DNA from: Azonexaceae bacterium
GTDB taxonomy: Bacteria; Pseudomonadota; Gammaproteobacteria; Burkholderiales; Rhodocyclaceae
Assembly (NCBI GenBank): GCA_009469675.1
Contig: SSSZ01000105.1
Location: 1 to 49,290, forward strand
DNA length: 49,290 bases
Direction: 5' to 3'
Made by a program: the position numbers and the translations under genes. This document shows, one piece after another, positions 1 to 7,629 of the stretch. How positions within the stretch are numbered: position 1 is the first letter of the stretch; every line of letters begins with the position of its first letter. Under the pieces are notes generated by a model. That model was not told where the DNA came from and ran no database searches. It saw nothing but the letters and a program-made list of their open reading frames with translations.

Positions 1-1
1 G

Positions 2-931
2 ACCGAGGAAGTGAAGATCTACGAGAAGCTGCTGCAGAACTCCTCGCTGAAGGATGCGGTGTGCGCCCCCGGCACGCTGAAGATGATGGCGCAGTTCTCG
101 GTGCTGACGCGCTTGAAGGAGCCCGAGAACTCGTCGCTCTTCTCCAAGATGCTGGTGTACGACGGCGAGAACCTGAAGGACACCGACCCCAAGGCCAAGA
201 GCTACCAGGAATACCGCGACTACGCGGGCGTGGACGAGGGCATGACGGGCATCTCCACCCGCTTTGCCTTCAAGATCCTCTCCAAGGTGTTCAACTTCGA
301 CACCAACGAGGTCGCGGCCAACCCGGTGCACCTGATGTACGTGCTGGAGCAGCAGATCGAGCGCGAGCAGTTCCCGCCCGAGACCGAGCAGAAGTACCTC
401 TCGTACATCAAGGAGCACCTCGCCGCCCGCTATGCGGAGTTCATCGGCAAGGAGATCCAGACCGCCTACCTGGAAAGCTACTCCGAGTACGGGCAGAACA
501 TCTTCGACCGCTACGTCACCTACGCCGACTTCTGGATCCAGGACCAGGAGTTCCGCGACCCCAACACCGGCGAAATCCTCGACCGGGGGGCGCTGAACGA
601 CGAGCTGGAGAAGATCGAGAAGCCGGCCGGCATCAGCAATCCCAAGGATTTCCGCAACGAGGTGGTGAATTTCGTCCTGCGGGCCCGGGCCAAACACGAC
701 GGCAAGAACCCCTCCTGGACTTCCTACGAGAAACTGCGGGCGGTGATCGAGAAGAAGATGTTCTCCAACACCGAGGAGCTGCTCCCGGTCATCTCCTTCA
801 ACACCAAGGCCAGCGCCGACGAACAGAAGAAGCACCAGGACTTCGTCAATCGCATGATCTCCAAGGGCTATACCGAGAAACAGGTACGGCTGCTCTGCGA
901 ATGGTATCTGCGGGTTCGCAAGTCTTCATGA
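2..931 (+). CDS. prkA: PrkA family serine protein kinase, C-terminal part (5' truncated by window)
   Basis: The reading frame is open from the first bases of the window, so the start lies upstream; 309 residues are visible of a family usually about 640 long. They match the C-terminal half of PrkA (YeaG in E. coli), an AAA-like ATPase fused to a kinase-like domain that acts in stress and starvation responses. The ending, with FSNTEELLPVISF followed by GYTEKQVR, is the recognisable family tail. The N-terminal AAA module is not visible. yeaH and a spoVR homologue follow on the same strand after 50 bp; this trio is a conserved operon in many proteobacteria, which supports the assignment. An internal GTG at 11 is not the real start. 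Confidence 0.95.
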   Translation, partial: TEEVKIYEKLLQNSSLKDAVCAPGTLKMMAQFSVLTRLKEPENSSLFSKMLVYDGENLKDTDPKAKSYQEYRDYAGVDEGMTGISTRFAFKILSKVFNFDTNEVAANPVHLMYVLEQQIEREQFPPETEQKYLSYIKEHLAARYAEFIGKEIQTAYLESYSEYGQNIFDRYVTYADFWIQDQEFRDPNTGEILDRGALNDELEKIEKPAGISNPKDFRNEVVNFVLRARAKHDGKNPSWTSYEKLRAVIEKKMFSNTEELLPVISFNTKASADEQKKHQDFVNRMISKGYTEKQVRLLCEWYLRVRKSS

Positions 932-981
932 CCGGCTGAAGGGCAGGGCAGCAACGCCCTGCCAGCTAAAGGGAGTCCCAG

Positions 982-2250
982 ATGACGGTACGCATTGTCG
1001 ACCGGCGGCAGGACAGCAAGAACAAAAGCTCGATCAATCGCAGCCGGTTCATCCACCGCTTCAAGGGCCAGATCCGCAAGGCGGTGGCCGACGCCATCGC
1101 CAAGCGCGGCATCCGCGACCTCGACAACGGCGAGAAGATCGGCATTCCTGGCAAGGACATCTCGGAACCCCATTTCCGCCATGGCCGCGGCGGCAAGCGG
1201 GAAGCCGTGCACCCCGGCAACGACCGCTTCAACAGCGGCGACGAGGTGGACCGGCCCCAGGGCGGCGGGGCAGGGCAGGGCAAAGGCCGGGCCAGCCCAG
1301 ACGGGGAGGGGATGGACGACTTTGTCTTCACCCTCACCCGGGACGAATTCCTCGACATCTTCTTCGACGAACTCGCGCTCCCCAACCTGGTCAAGCGCCA
1401 GCTCGCCCGCATCGACGAATACAAACGGGTACGGGCCGGCTACACTCAAAGCGGGGTGCCGACCAACATCAACCTGGTGCGCACCATGCGCGGCGCCGCC
1501 GGCCGCCGGGTGGCGGTTTCCGGCCCCTACGGCGCACGCCTGCGGGAATTGCAGGAAGAACTCGACCGCCTGCGCCGGGATTGCCCCGGCGACCCGGACA
1601 TCGAGCGCATCGAGCGGGAGATCGCCTGCCTCAAGGCCCGGCGCGAGGCGATCCCCTTCATCGACCCCTTCGACCTGCGCTACAGCAACCGCATCCGCAT
1701 CCCGCAGCCTTCGACCCAGGCGGTGATGTTCTGCCTGATGGACGTCTCCGGCTCCATGGACGAGCAGAAGAAGCAGATGGCCAAGCGTTTCTTCATGCTG
1801 CTCTACCTCTTTTTGAACCGCAACTACGAGCACATCGAGGTGGTCTTCATCCGCCACCACACTGCCGCCGAGGAAGTCGACGAGGACAATTTCTTCCATT
1901 CCCGGGAAACCGGGGGCACCATCGTCTCCAGCGCCTTGAAGCTGATGCACGAGATCATCGCCACCCGCTACTCGTCGGCCACCTGGAACATCTACGGCGC
2001 CCAGGCTTCCGACGGCGACAACTGGAACGACGATTCACCGGTTTGCCGGGAAATCCTCTCGGAATCGATCCTGCCGGCCGTCCAATACTTCGCCTATATC
2101 GAAATCACCGAGGCCGAGCCGCAAAATTTATGGGCCGAGTACGAGCGGCTCCAGGGCAGCCATCCGGAAAATTTCGCCATGCAGCGCATCGGCGGCCCCG
2201 AGGATATCTACCCGGTGTTCCGCGAACTCTTCCGGAAAAGGCTGGTATGA
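982..2250 (+). CDS. yeaH: YeaH/YhbH family protein (DUF444, VWA-like)
   Basis: This 422-residue protein belongs to the DUF444 family. It has a basic N-terminus, a glycine-rich linker near residues 90-115, and a C-terminal von Willebrand A-like domain with the metal-site motif DVSGSMDEQ near residue 254. The start ATG at 982 follows a GGGAG ribosome site. It sits between prkA and the spoVR homologue, and its stop overlaps the next start by 4 bp (ATGA), so translation is coupled. The family is thought to work with PrkA in stress signalling, but the biochemical role is unknown. Length and motifs are normal for the family. Confidence 0.93.
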   Translation: MTVRIVDRRQDSKNKSSINRSRFIHRFKGQIRKAVADAIAKRGIRDLDNGEKIGIPGKDISEPHFRHGRGGKREAVHPGNDRFNSGDEVDRPQGGGAGQGKGRASPDGEGMDDFVFTLTRDEFLDIFFDELALPNLVKRQLARIDEYKRVRAGYTQSGVPTNINLVRTMRGAAGRRVAVSGPYGARLRELQEELDRLRRDCPGDPDIERIEREIACLKARREAIPFIDPFDLRYSNRIRIPQPSTQAVMFCLMDVSGSMDEQKKQMAKRFFMLLYLFLNRNYEHIEVVFIRHHTAAEEVDEDNFFHSRETGGTIVSSALKLMHEIIATRYSSATWNIYGAQASDGDNWNDDSPVCREILSESILPAVQYFAYIEITEAEPQNLWAEYERLQGSHPENFAMQRIGGPEDIYPVFRELFRKRLV

Positions 2251-3773
2251 CAAAAAAACGCATCCGCCCCATCGCCGAGGGTTCGGACTGGACCTACGAG
2301 GCCATCGAACGCTACGACAACGAGATCGGCCGCGTCGCCAAGGCCTACGGCCTGGACTGCTACCGCCACCAGCTCGAAATCATCACCGCCGAGCAGATGA
2401 TGGACGCCTACGCCTCCATCGGCATGCCGGTCTATTACCACCACTGGTCCTTCGGAAAGCACTTCCTGGAGACCGAGAACCGCTACAAGCGGGGCCAGAT
2501 GGGCCTGGCCTACGAGATCGTTATCAATTCCGACCCCTGCATCGCCTACCTCATGGAGGAGAACACCCTGACCATGCAGGCCCTGGTCATCGCCCACGCC
2601 GCCTACGGCCACAACTCCTTCTTCAAGGGCAACCACCTCTTCAAGCAGTGGACCAGCGCCGACGCCATCATCGACTACCTGGTCTTCGCCAAGAACTACA
2701 TCGCCCAGTGCGAGGAGCGCCACGGCTTCGACGCCGTCGAGCGCCTGGTGGACGCCTGCCACGCCCTGATGAACCTGGGGGTGGACCGCTACAAACGCTC
2801 GCCCCGCCTGTCCCTGGAAAAAGAGACCCTGCGCCAGAAGGAGCGGGAAGCCTACCTGCAGGCCCAGGTGAACGATCTGTGGCGCACCCTGCCCCGCCAG
2901 GATGAAGCGGTGGCCGAGGAGGAGGAGCGGCGCTTTCCCGAGGAGGCCGAGGAAAACCTTCTCTATTTCGTCGAGAAGCACGCCCCCCTGCTTGAACCCT
3001 GGCAGCGGGAAGTGGTCCGCATCGTCAGGAAGATCGGCCAATACTTCTACCCCCAGCGCCAGACCCAGGTAATGAACGAGGGCTGGGCCACCTACTGGCA
3101 CTACACCCTGCTCAACACGCTCTACGACGAAGGCAAGCTTTCCGACGGCTTCATGTTCGAGTTTCTCCAGTCCCACACCAACGTCGTCTACCAGCCCCCC
3201 TACAACAGCCAGTGGTATTCGGGAATCAACCCCTACGCCTTGGGTTTCGCCATGTGGCGGGACATCCGCCGCATCTGCGCGGAGCCGACCGCCGAGGACC
3301 GCGAGTGGTTCCCCGATATCGCCGGTTCGGACTGGCGGGAAGCCTTCGATTTCGCCATGAAGAACTTCAAGGATGAAAGCTTCGTCGCCCAATACCTGTC
3401 GCCCAAGCTGATGCGCGACTTCCGCTTCTTCGCCATCCAGGATGACGATTCGAAGCCCAAGCTCCGGGTCAACGCCATCCACGACGAGCAGGGGTACCGC
3501 GAGGTACGGCGGCGCCTCGCCGAGCAGTACAACCTGGGCAGCAGCGAACCCAACATCCAGGTGTGGAATGTCGATCTGCGAGGCGACCGGTCGCTGACCC
3601 TGCGGCACTTTGTGCACGAGCGCCGCCCCCTGGGCCGCGATACCGATGCGGTTCTCGATCATCTGGCCTATCTCTGGGGCTTCACCGTGCGCCTCGAAGA
3701 GCAGTCGCCGAGCGGCAGCGTCAATCTGGTCAGCGAGCGCAAGAGCGAAAAGCGCCGACGCGGCGAGAGCTGA
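2247..3773 (+). CDS. ycgB: SpoVR family protein (YcgB-like)
   Basis: The 508-residue product begins MTKKRIRPIAEGSDW at an ATG overlapping the yeaH stop; a longer frame upstream is only the open alternative frame of yeaH. It matches SpoVR/YcgB proteins, usually about 510 residues, including the conserved Trp/His/Tyr-rich segment YYHHWSFGKHF near residue 70 and the later segment MNEGWATYWHY. SpoVR was named from a Bacillus sporulation cortex mutant; in non-sporulating proteobacteria the gene is a stress-regulated partner of prkA and yeaH and its activity is not established. No membrane segment or signal peptide is apparent. It is the last gene of the trio, and the hydrolase begins 3 bp later. 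Confidence 0.94.
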   Translation: MTKKRIRPIAEGSDWTYEAIERYDNEIGRVAKAYGLDCYRHQLEIITAEQMMDAYASIGMPVYYHHWSFGKHFLETENRYKRGQMGLAYEIVINSDPCIAYLMEENTLTMQALVIAHAAYGHNSFFKGNHLFKQWTSADAIIDYLVFAKNYIAQCEERHGFDAVERLVDACHALMNLGVDRYKRSPRLSLEKETLRQKEREAYLQAQVNDLWRTLPRQDEAVAEEEERRFPEEAEENLLYFVEKHAPLLEPWQREVVRIVRKIGQYFYPQRQTQVMNEGWATYWHYTLLNTLYDEGKLSDGFMFEFLQSHTNVVYQPPYNSQWYSGINPYALGFAMWRDIRRICAEPTAEDREWFPDIAGSDWREAFDFAMKNFKDESFVAQYLSPKLMRDFRFFAIQDDDSKPKLRVNAIHDEQGYREVRRRLAEQYNLGSSEPNIQVWNVDLRGDRSLTLRHFVHERRPLGRDTDAVLDHLAYLWGFTVRLEEQSPSGSVNLVSERKSEKRRRGES

Positions 3774-3776
3774 GCC

Positions 3777-4613
3777 ATGACGGCGGTCCGCGGCAGACCT
3801 TCCCTCAGGAGCCGGGCCGGGCGCTCCTTGGGCCGTATCCTGCTCTGCCTGGCCCTGGTTTACATCGGTTTCGTCGCCTGGCTCTGGTGGCGGCAGGAAA
3901 CCCTGCTATTCCGGCCCGAGGCCCTGGCCGCCGACCATCGCTTCGATTTCGCCCCCGACATCCACGAGGAAACCATCGCCGTCGAGGGCGCGCAACTCTC
4001 GGCGCTTCACCTGCGGCTGCCCAATCCGCGGGGTTTGATCTTCTTTCTTCACGGCAACGGCGGCAACCTCGACAGCTGGTTCGCCAACGCCGATTTCTAC
4101 CGCCAGGCCAACTACGACCTTTTCATGGTGGACTACCGGGGTTACGGCAAGAGCGGCGGCCGCATCGAAAGCCAGGCGCAGCTGCTGGCCGACGTCCGCG
4201 CCGCTTGGAACCACGTCGCCTCAGCCTACGCCGGGAAGCCGCGGGTGATCTACGGGCGCTCCCTCGGTACCGGCCCGGCGGCGATTCTCGCGGCGGCGGT
4301 CCAGCCCGAGTTGACGGTCCTGGTGTCGCCCTATTGCAGCCTGGCCGACATGGCGCAGCTGACCTATCCTTTCGTTCCCACCGCTATCCTGCGCTACCCC
4401 CTGGCCACCTGCGAGGCGGCGCCCGCCATCGGCGGCCCGCTGCTCCTCATCCACGGCGACCGCGACCAATTCATTCCGCCAGCCCAAAGCGAACGCATCC
4501 GCGAGCGGGCCCCGGCCAGCGACCTGGTCTTCATCGCCGGCGCCGGTCACGACGACGTTCATCTCTTCGACGCCTACCTCGCCTTGTTGCGCCGCCGGCT
4601 GGCCGCGCTTTAG
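3777..4613 (+). CDS. Membrane-anchored alpha/beta hydrolase (YfhR/Bem46-like)
   Basis: The 278-residue product has an N-terminal membrane anchor at about residues 20-38, then an alpha/beta-hydrolase domain. The oxyanion-hole motif HGNGGN lies at about 92-97, the nucleophile elbow GRSLGTG places Ser162, the acidic residue is probably Asp230 in HGDRDQ, and the catalytic His258 is in GAGHDD, so the triad is complete. Such proteins are serine hydrolases of unknown substrate, tethered to the inner membrane. The start ATG follows the spoVR stop by 3 bp, suggesting co-transcription with the prkA group. A truncated pseudogene begins just downstream. Confidence 0.85.
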   Translation: MTAVRGRPSLRSRAGRSLGRILLCLALVYIGFVAWLWWRQETLLFRPEALAADHRFDFAPDIHEETIAVEGAQLSALHLRLPNPRGLIFFLHGNGGNLDSWFANADFYRQANYDLFMVDYRGYGKSGGRIESQAQLLADVRAAWNHVASAYAGKPRVIYGRSLGTGPAAILAAAVQPELTVLVSPYCSLADMAQLTYPFVPTAILRYPLATCEAAPAIGGPLLLIHGDRDQFIPPAQSERIRERAPASDLVFIAGAGHDDVHLFDAYLALLRRRLAAL

Positions 4614-4639
4614 CCGGCTGACGGCGCCGCCTATAACGG

Positions 4640-5408
4640 AATTATCGCAACGACATCGGCAGGCGCCGGACCTCGACTCGGCCTACACCGACCTCGGGTG
4701 CGACTCCGACAACCGCTATTCGGTCCCCTAAGCCACGACCGCCACGCTGCTCGGCTGCAACGCCACCCGCCTGCAATTGGGCCTGCCCACCGACACCTGG
4801 GGATTGATTTTCGAGCCGCCACACCGGGAAAAACTCAAGGGCCGGGTAACCTGCCTCAACAGCCAGCGCGAACTGATGGCGACGGGCCTCAACTACCTCG
4901 GCCCTTTGATCGGCGACACCAACCCGGACCGCTGGCGTGCCGCCCGCGCCCTCATCCTGCGGGCCAGACCCTACTGGGCGACGTTTTCCAACAGCCCCTA
5001 CATCAGGGATCCGGCCATCGGCAACATCTGGGTCGCCCAAGGCTACTCCAACGACATGTTCGGCGCCCGGGAAGATGCTCGGGCCGCCGGCCGGCCCTTC
5101 GCCATCCCGCGGGCACCGTGCTGGCCGTGGATAGTTTCGTCATCCGCGCCTCGGCGCGACGGCCGGATTTGGCGCAGCGCGTCATCGACTTCATACGCGA
5201 TGGCGAAAATGCCGCCGACGCCTCCAACCTGATCGGTGCCGGCAAACCCAACGCCGCCGCGCTCCCTGACATCGAGCCTCGGCTGGCCGGCGAGCGAGCC
5301 ATCTTTCCCCCGGCCGCCGAGCGGCAGCGGCTGGAGATGCTGCGCGACTCGGAACCCCGGCAAAGGCGGCTGATGTCCCCGCTGTGGACCGAGATCAAGG
5401 TCAAGTAA
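4640..5408 (+). pseudogene. Degraded PotD/PotF-type spermidine/putrescine-binding protein gene
   Basis: Two reading frames together give the C-terminal half of a periplasmic polyamine-binding protein. The first frame contains segments such as DNRYSVP, GLPTDTWGLIFEP and SNSPYIRD; the second ends with NLIGAGKPNAAALPDI, AIFPPA and LWTEIKVK, both typical of the family. An in-frame TAA at 4729-4731 interrupts the first frame just after YSVP, and a frameshift with loss of a few codons near 5100-5108 moves the rest into another frame. The signal peptide and N-terminal domain are absent. No transport ATPase or permease is nearby. It is best read as a decayed remnant; a sequencing error could explain one defect but not all three. 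Confidence 0.8.
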
Positions 5409-5512
5409 TACCGATTCGCTTGCAGACCGATTCGTTGTCGACTGCGCCTTGCCGTGCTCCGGCACCGTCTTCGGCTCGCCTTCGCGTCTCGATTGGAAAG
5501 CGAACTGGGTTA
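5408..5512. repeat. Palindromic intergenic repeat, copy 1 (imperfect)
   Basis: This roughly 105-bp segment is a near copy of 39295-39398. Its outer ends are inverted relative to each other (ATACCGATTCGCTT on the left, AAGCGAACTGGGTT on the right), so the single strand can fold into one long imperfect hairpin. It begins on the last base of the pseudogene stop codon. This copy has more mismatches between its arms than copy 2. It is too short to encode a protein and resembles a REP/MITE-like element. Confidence 0.8.
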
Positions 5513-5556
5513 ACCGGCGGTGGCGAGGAGGGATTGCGGGCGACGGCGGCGGGAAC

Positions 5557-5588
5557 AAAAACCGCCGGCCCGATGCGCCGGCGGGTTT
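5557..5588 (-). terminator. Intrinsic terminator of the secreted repeat-protein gene
   Basis: On the minus strand AAAACCCGCCGG and CCGGCGGTTTTT form a stem with one mismatch and an 8-base loop, followed by a G. It lies 26 bp downstream of the stop codon of the 128-residue protein gene. Confidence 0.8.
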
Positions 5589-5613
5589 TCGGGGAATTCC
5601 AGGGGGCAGCGCC

Positions 5614-6000
5614 TCAGGCGTTGCGGCCGCCCCGCCGCTGACGATCGCCCGGGCGTTCGTTGTCGGCACCCCGGGGGCGTTCGGTCGCTTCGCGGGCCAG
5701 CAGCAGGGCGCTTTCGGCAGCGCCGATTTGGACGGGTTGGTCGCTATGGCCGCCACGGCCACCGCGGCGCTGACGATCGCCCGGGCGTTCATTGTCGGCC
5801 CCCCGGGGCCTTTCGGTCGCTTCGCGGGCCAATTGGACAGTGCCGTCGAGGGCGCCGACCTTCTCTTTTTTCTCGGGCTTTTCCGGGCGTTCGGCCCGGG
5901 CAACGCTCGAGTCGCTGGCGGGCAGGGCGGCGGCGGAAGCCTGGAAGGCAAGACTGCCAAGGAAGGCGGCGAGGGAGACGGAAAGCAGGGTCTTGGTCAT
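5614..6000 (-). CDS. Small secreted protein with two identical 26-residue repeats
   Basis: The 128-residue product starts at an ATG preceded by AAGGAG. It has a clear signal peptide (about residues 1-23, cleavage after QASA). The mature part is very hydrophilic: a Lys/Glu/Pro stretch (RPEKPEKKEK, 38-47), then LAREATERPRG...RQRRGGR at 57-82 and again, identical, at 101-126, giving a 44-residue period. No known domain or cysteine is seen. A sigma-54 promoter lies at 6082-6097 and a terminator follows the gene, so it is a single-gene transcript beside a sigma-54 activator gene. This resembles the zraP arrangement next to zraSR, but no zinc-binding histidine cluster is visible. Function is unknown. 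Confidence 0.82.
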   Translation of the reverse strand: MTKTLLSVSLAAFLGSLAFQASAAALPASDSSVARAERPEKPEKKEKVGALDGTVQLAREATERPRGADNERPGDRQRRGGRGGHSDQPVQIGAAESALLLAREATERPRGADNERPGDRQRRGGRNA

Positions 6001-6081
6001 TTTGTACTCCTTTTCTGGATCGATTTCTCTGTCTGGATTGGGTATTGGGTTGCATGGGGTGGATTCCCACGACCCGATCTA

Positions 6082-6097
6082 CGCAACCGTCGTGCCA
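6082..6097 (-). promoter_or_regulatory. Sigma-54 (-24/-12) promoter
   Basis: The minus strand reads TGGCACGACGGTTGCG, matching the consensus TGGCAC-N5-TTGC exactly. Transcription should start about 12 bp downstream of the GC of TTGC, near 6071, leaving a leader of about 70 bases before the ATG at 6000. Confidence 0.88.
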
Positions 6098-6186
6098 ATC
6101 CGTGTGACAATATCCCACGTAATTGATTTTTCAGGAAAAACCGCAGCAACTGCGGGACGCCTTGGGGCCAGCCAGGGAGAAAATCC

Positions 6187-6221
6187 GGGGGGTTTCACCC
6201 ACAACGGGGCATTTCACCCAC
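6187..6221 (-). promoter_or_regulatory. Candidate upstream activator sites for the NtrC-type regulator
   Basis: Two 16-bp direct repeats, on the minus strand GTGGGTGAAATGCCCC and GTGGGTGAAACCCCCC, lie 19 bp apart (6206-6221 and 6187-6202). They are about 90-125 bp upstream of the sigma-54 promoter, the usual distance for an enhancer-binding protein, and begin 4 bp after the regulator gene ends. The binding role is inferred. Confidence 0.6.
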
Positions 6222-6225
6222 CCAA

Positions 6226-7623
6226 TCAGCGCATCAGGCCGTGTTTTTCCATGCGATAACGCAGCGTATCCCGGGAGATTCCGAGAAGACGGGCGGCCTG
6301 GGTGACGTTGCCGCCGGTTTGCTCCAGCGCCTTTTGCAGCAGGTCGCGTTCGACCTGGTCGAGGGAAATTCCGCCGCCCACCGCCGGGCCAGACGGGACG
6401 GGATCGGCCGGGGCGTCGCTGCGCCTGCCCAGGACGGCGCAAAACGGCAGCTGATCCGGCTCGATGAGCCGATCAGTGGCCAGGAGAACGGTTTGCTCGA
6501 CGACGTTGCGCAATTCCCGCACGTTGCCGGGCCAGGTGTAGGCGGTCAGCGCCTTTTCCGCCGCCGGGCTGAAGGCCAGGCCGGCCTTGTTGTAGCGGGC
6601 GCTCTGGACGGCCAGGAAATGCCGGGCCAGGAGAACGACGTCGTCGCCGCGCTCGCGCAGGGCCGGCACGGCGAGTTCGACGATGCGCAGGCGGAAGAAG
6701 AGATCGGAACGGAACCGCCCCTCGCTGACCAGTTGTTCGAGGGGCTGATGGGTCGCCGCCACGATGCGCACATTGACCTTCTGGTCCCGGATGCTACCGA
6801 GGCGGCGCACCGTTTTTTCTTCCAGGAGCTTCAGGAGCTTGACCTGGAGCGCCATGTCCATGTCGCCGATTTCGTCGAGGAAGAGGGTGCCGCCGTCGGC
6901 GGCTTCGACCAGGCCGAGCTTGCGTTCCTTGGCGTCGGTGAACGCGCCGCGCTCGTGGCCGAAGAGTTCGGCTTCGAGAAGTTGGGCGGGAATCGAGCCG
7001 CAATTGAGTTCGATGAACGGGCCTTTGCGGCGGGGGCCGTCGTAATGGACGGCGCGGGCGACGACCTCCTTGCCGCTCCCCGTTTCGCCGACGATGAGTA
7101 CCGCCGGCGGCTCGTCGTCGCCGAGGGCGGCTTCGGCTTCGAGAAGCCGGGCGATGGTCGCCTTGAGTTGGCGCAGCGGGGGCGACTCGCCGAGGAGGCG
7201 GGCGATACCGCTGCTCTGGCTTTCCCGGTCGCGATAATAGGACATGGCTTTTTCCGCCCGTTCCGCCCCGAGGATTTTCTCGATGACCAGCCGGAGCTTG
7301 CCCAGCACCACCGGTTTGGTGAGGAAATCCGCCGCCCCCAGCTTCATCGCCTCGACCGCCAGATCGACGCTGCCCTGGCCGGTAAGCACGACGACCGGGA
7401 TTCCGGCGTGCTGGCTCTTGAGGTCGGCGAGGAGGTCGAGGCCGTTGCGCCCGGGTAGCTGGTAGTCGAGGAGGACGATATCGGGACGGAACTCGCCGAT
7501 CTGCTGCCAGCCGTCCTCGGCGCTCTCGGCGGTACGCACGTCGAAGCCGGCGCGCTCGAGATAGAGCCGGATGTTCTTGGCGAGAACGCTTTCGTCCTCG
7601 ATGATTAACACGCCATGGGCCAT
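6226..7623 (-). CDS. NtrC-family sigma-54-dependent response regulator
   Basis: The 465-residue product has three domains. The receiver domain has phosphoacceptor Asp53, Thr81 and Lys103. The AAA+ domain has Walker A GETGSGKE at 179-186 and the sigma-54 contact motif GAFTDA at 226-231. The C-terminal Fis-type helix-turn-helix (about 440-461) includes TQAARLLGISRDTLRYR. It activates sigma-54 RNA polymerase when phosphorylated. The kinase gene lies 6 bp upstream, so the two form an operon. Downstream are a paired repeat that may be its binding site and a sigma-54 promoter driving the secreted repeat-protein gene, the likely target. The intact GAFTGA-type loop indicates a working activator. Confidence 0.93.
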   Translation of the reverse strand: MAHGVLIIEDESVLAKNIRLYLERAGFDVRTAESAEDGWQQIGEFRPDIVLLDYQLPGRNGLDLLADLKSQHAGIPVVVLTGQGSVDLAVEAMKLGAADFLTKPVVLGKLRLVIEKILGAERAEKAMSYYRDRESQSSGIARLLGESPPLRQLKATIARLLEAEAALGDDEPPAVLIVGETGSGKEVVARAVHYDGPRRKGPFIELNCGSIPAQLLEAELFGHERGAFTDAKERKLGLVEAADGGTLFLDEIGDMDMALQVKLLKLLEEKTVRRLGSIRDQKVNVRIVAATHQPLEQLVSEGRFRSDLFFRLRIVELAVPALRERGDDVVLLARHFLAVQSARYNKAGLAFSPAAEKALTAYTWPGNVRELRNVVEQTVLLATDRLIEPDQLPFCAVLGRRSDAPADPVPSGPAVGGGISLDQVERDLLQKALEQTGGNVTQAARLLGISRDTLRYRMEKHGLMR

Positions 7624-7629
7624 CGCGGT

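Noticed and set aside
6241-7458. Long open frame (405 residues) on the plus strand opposite the sigma-54 regulator gene
   Set aside because: It is the GC-bias shadow of a well-supported gene; the protein has no recognisable domain and is composed of low-complexity Gly/Ala/Val/Glu/Asp stretches.
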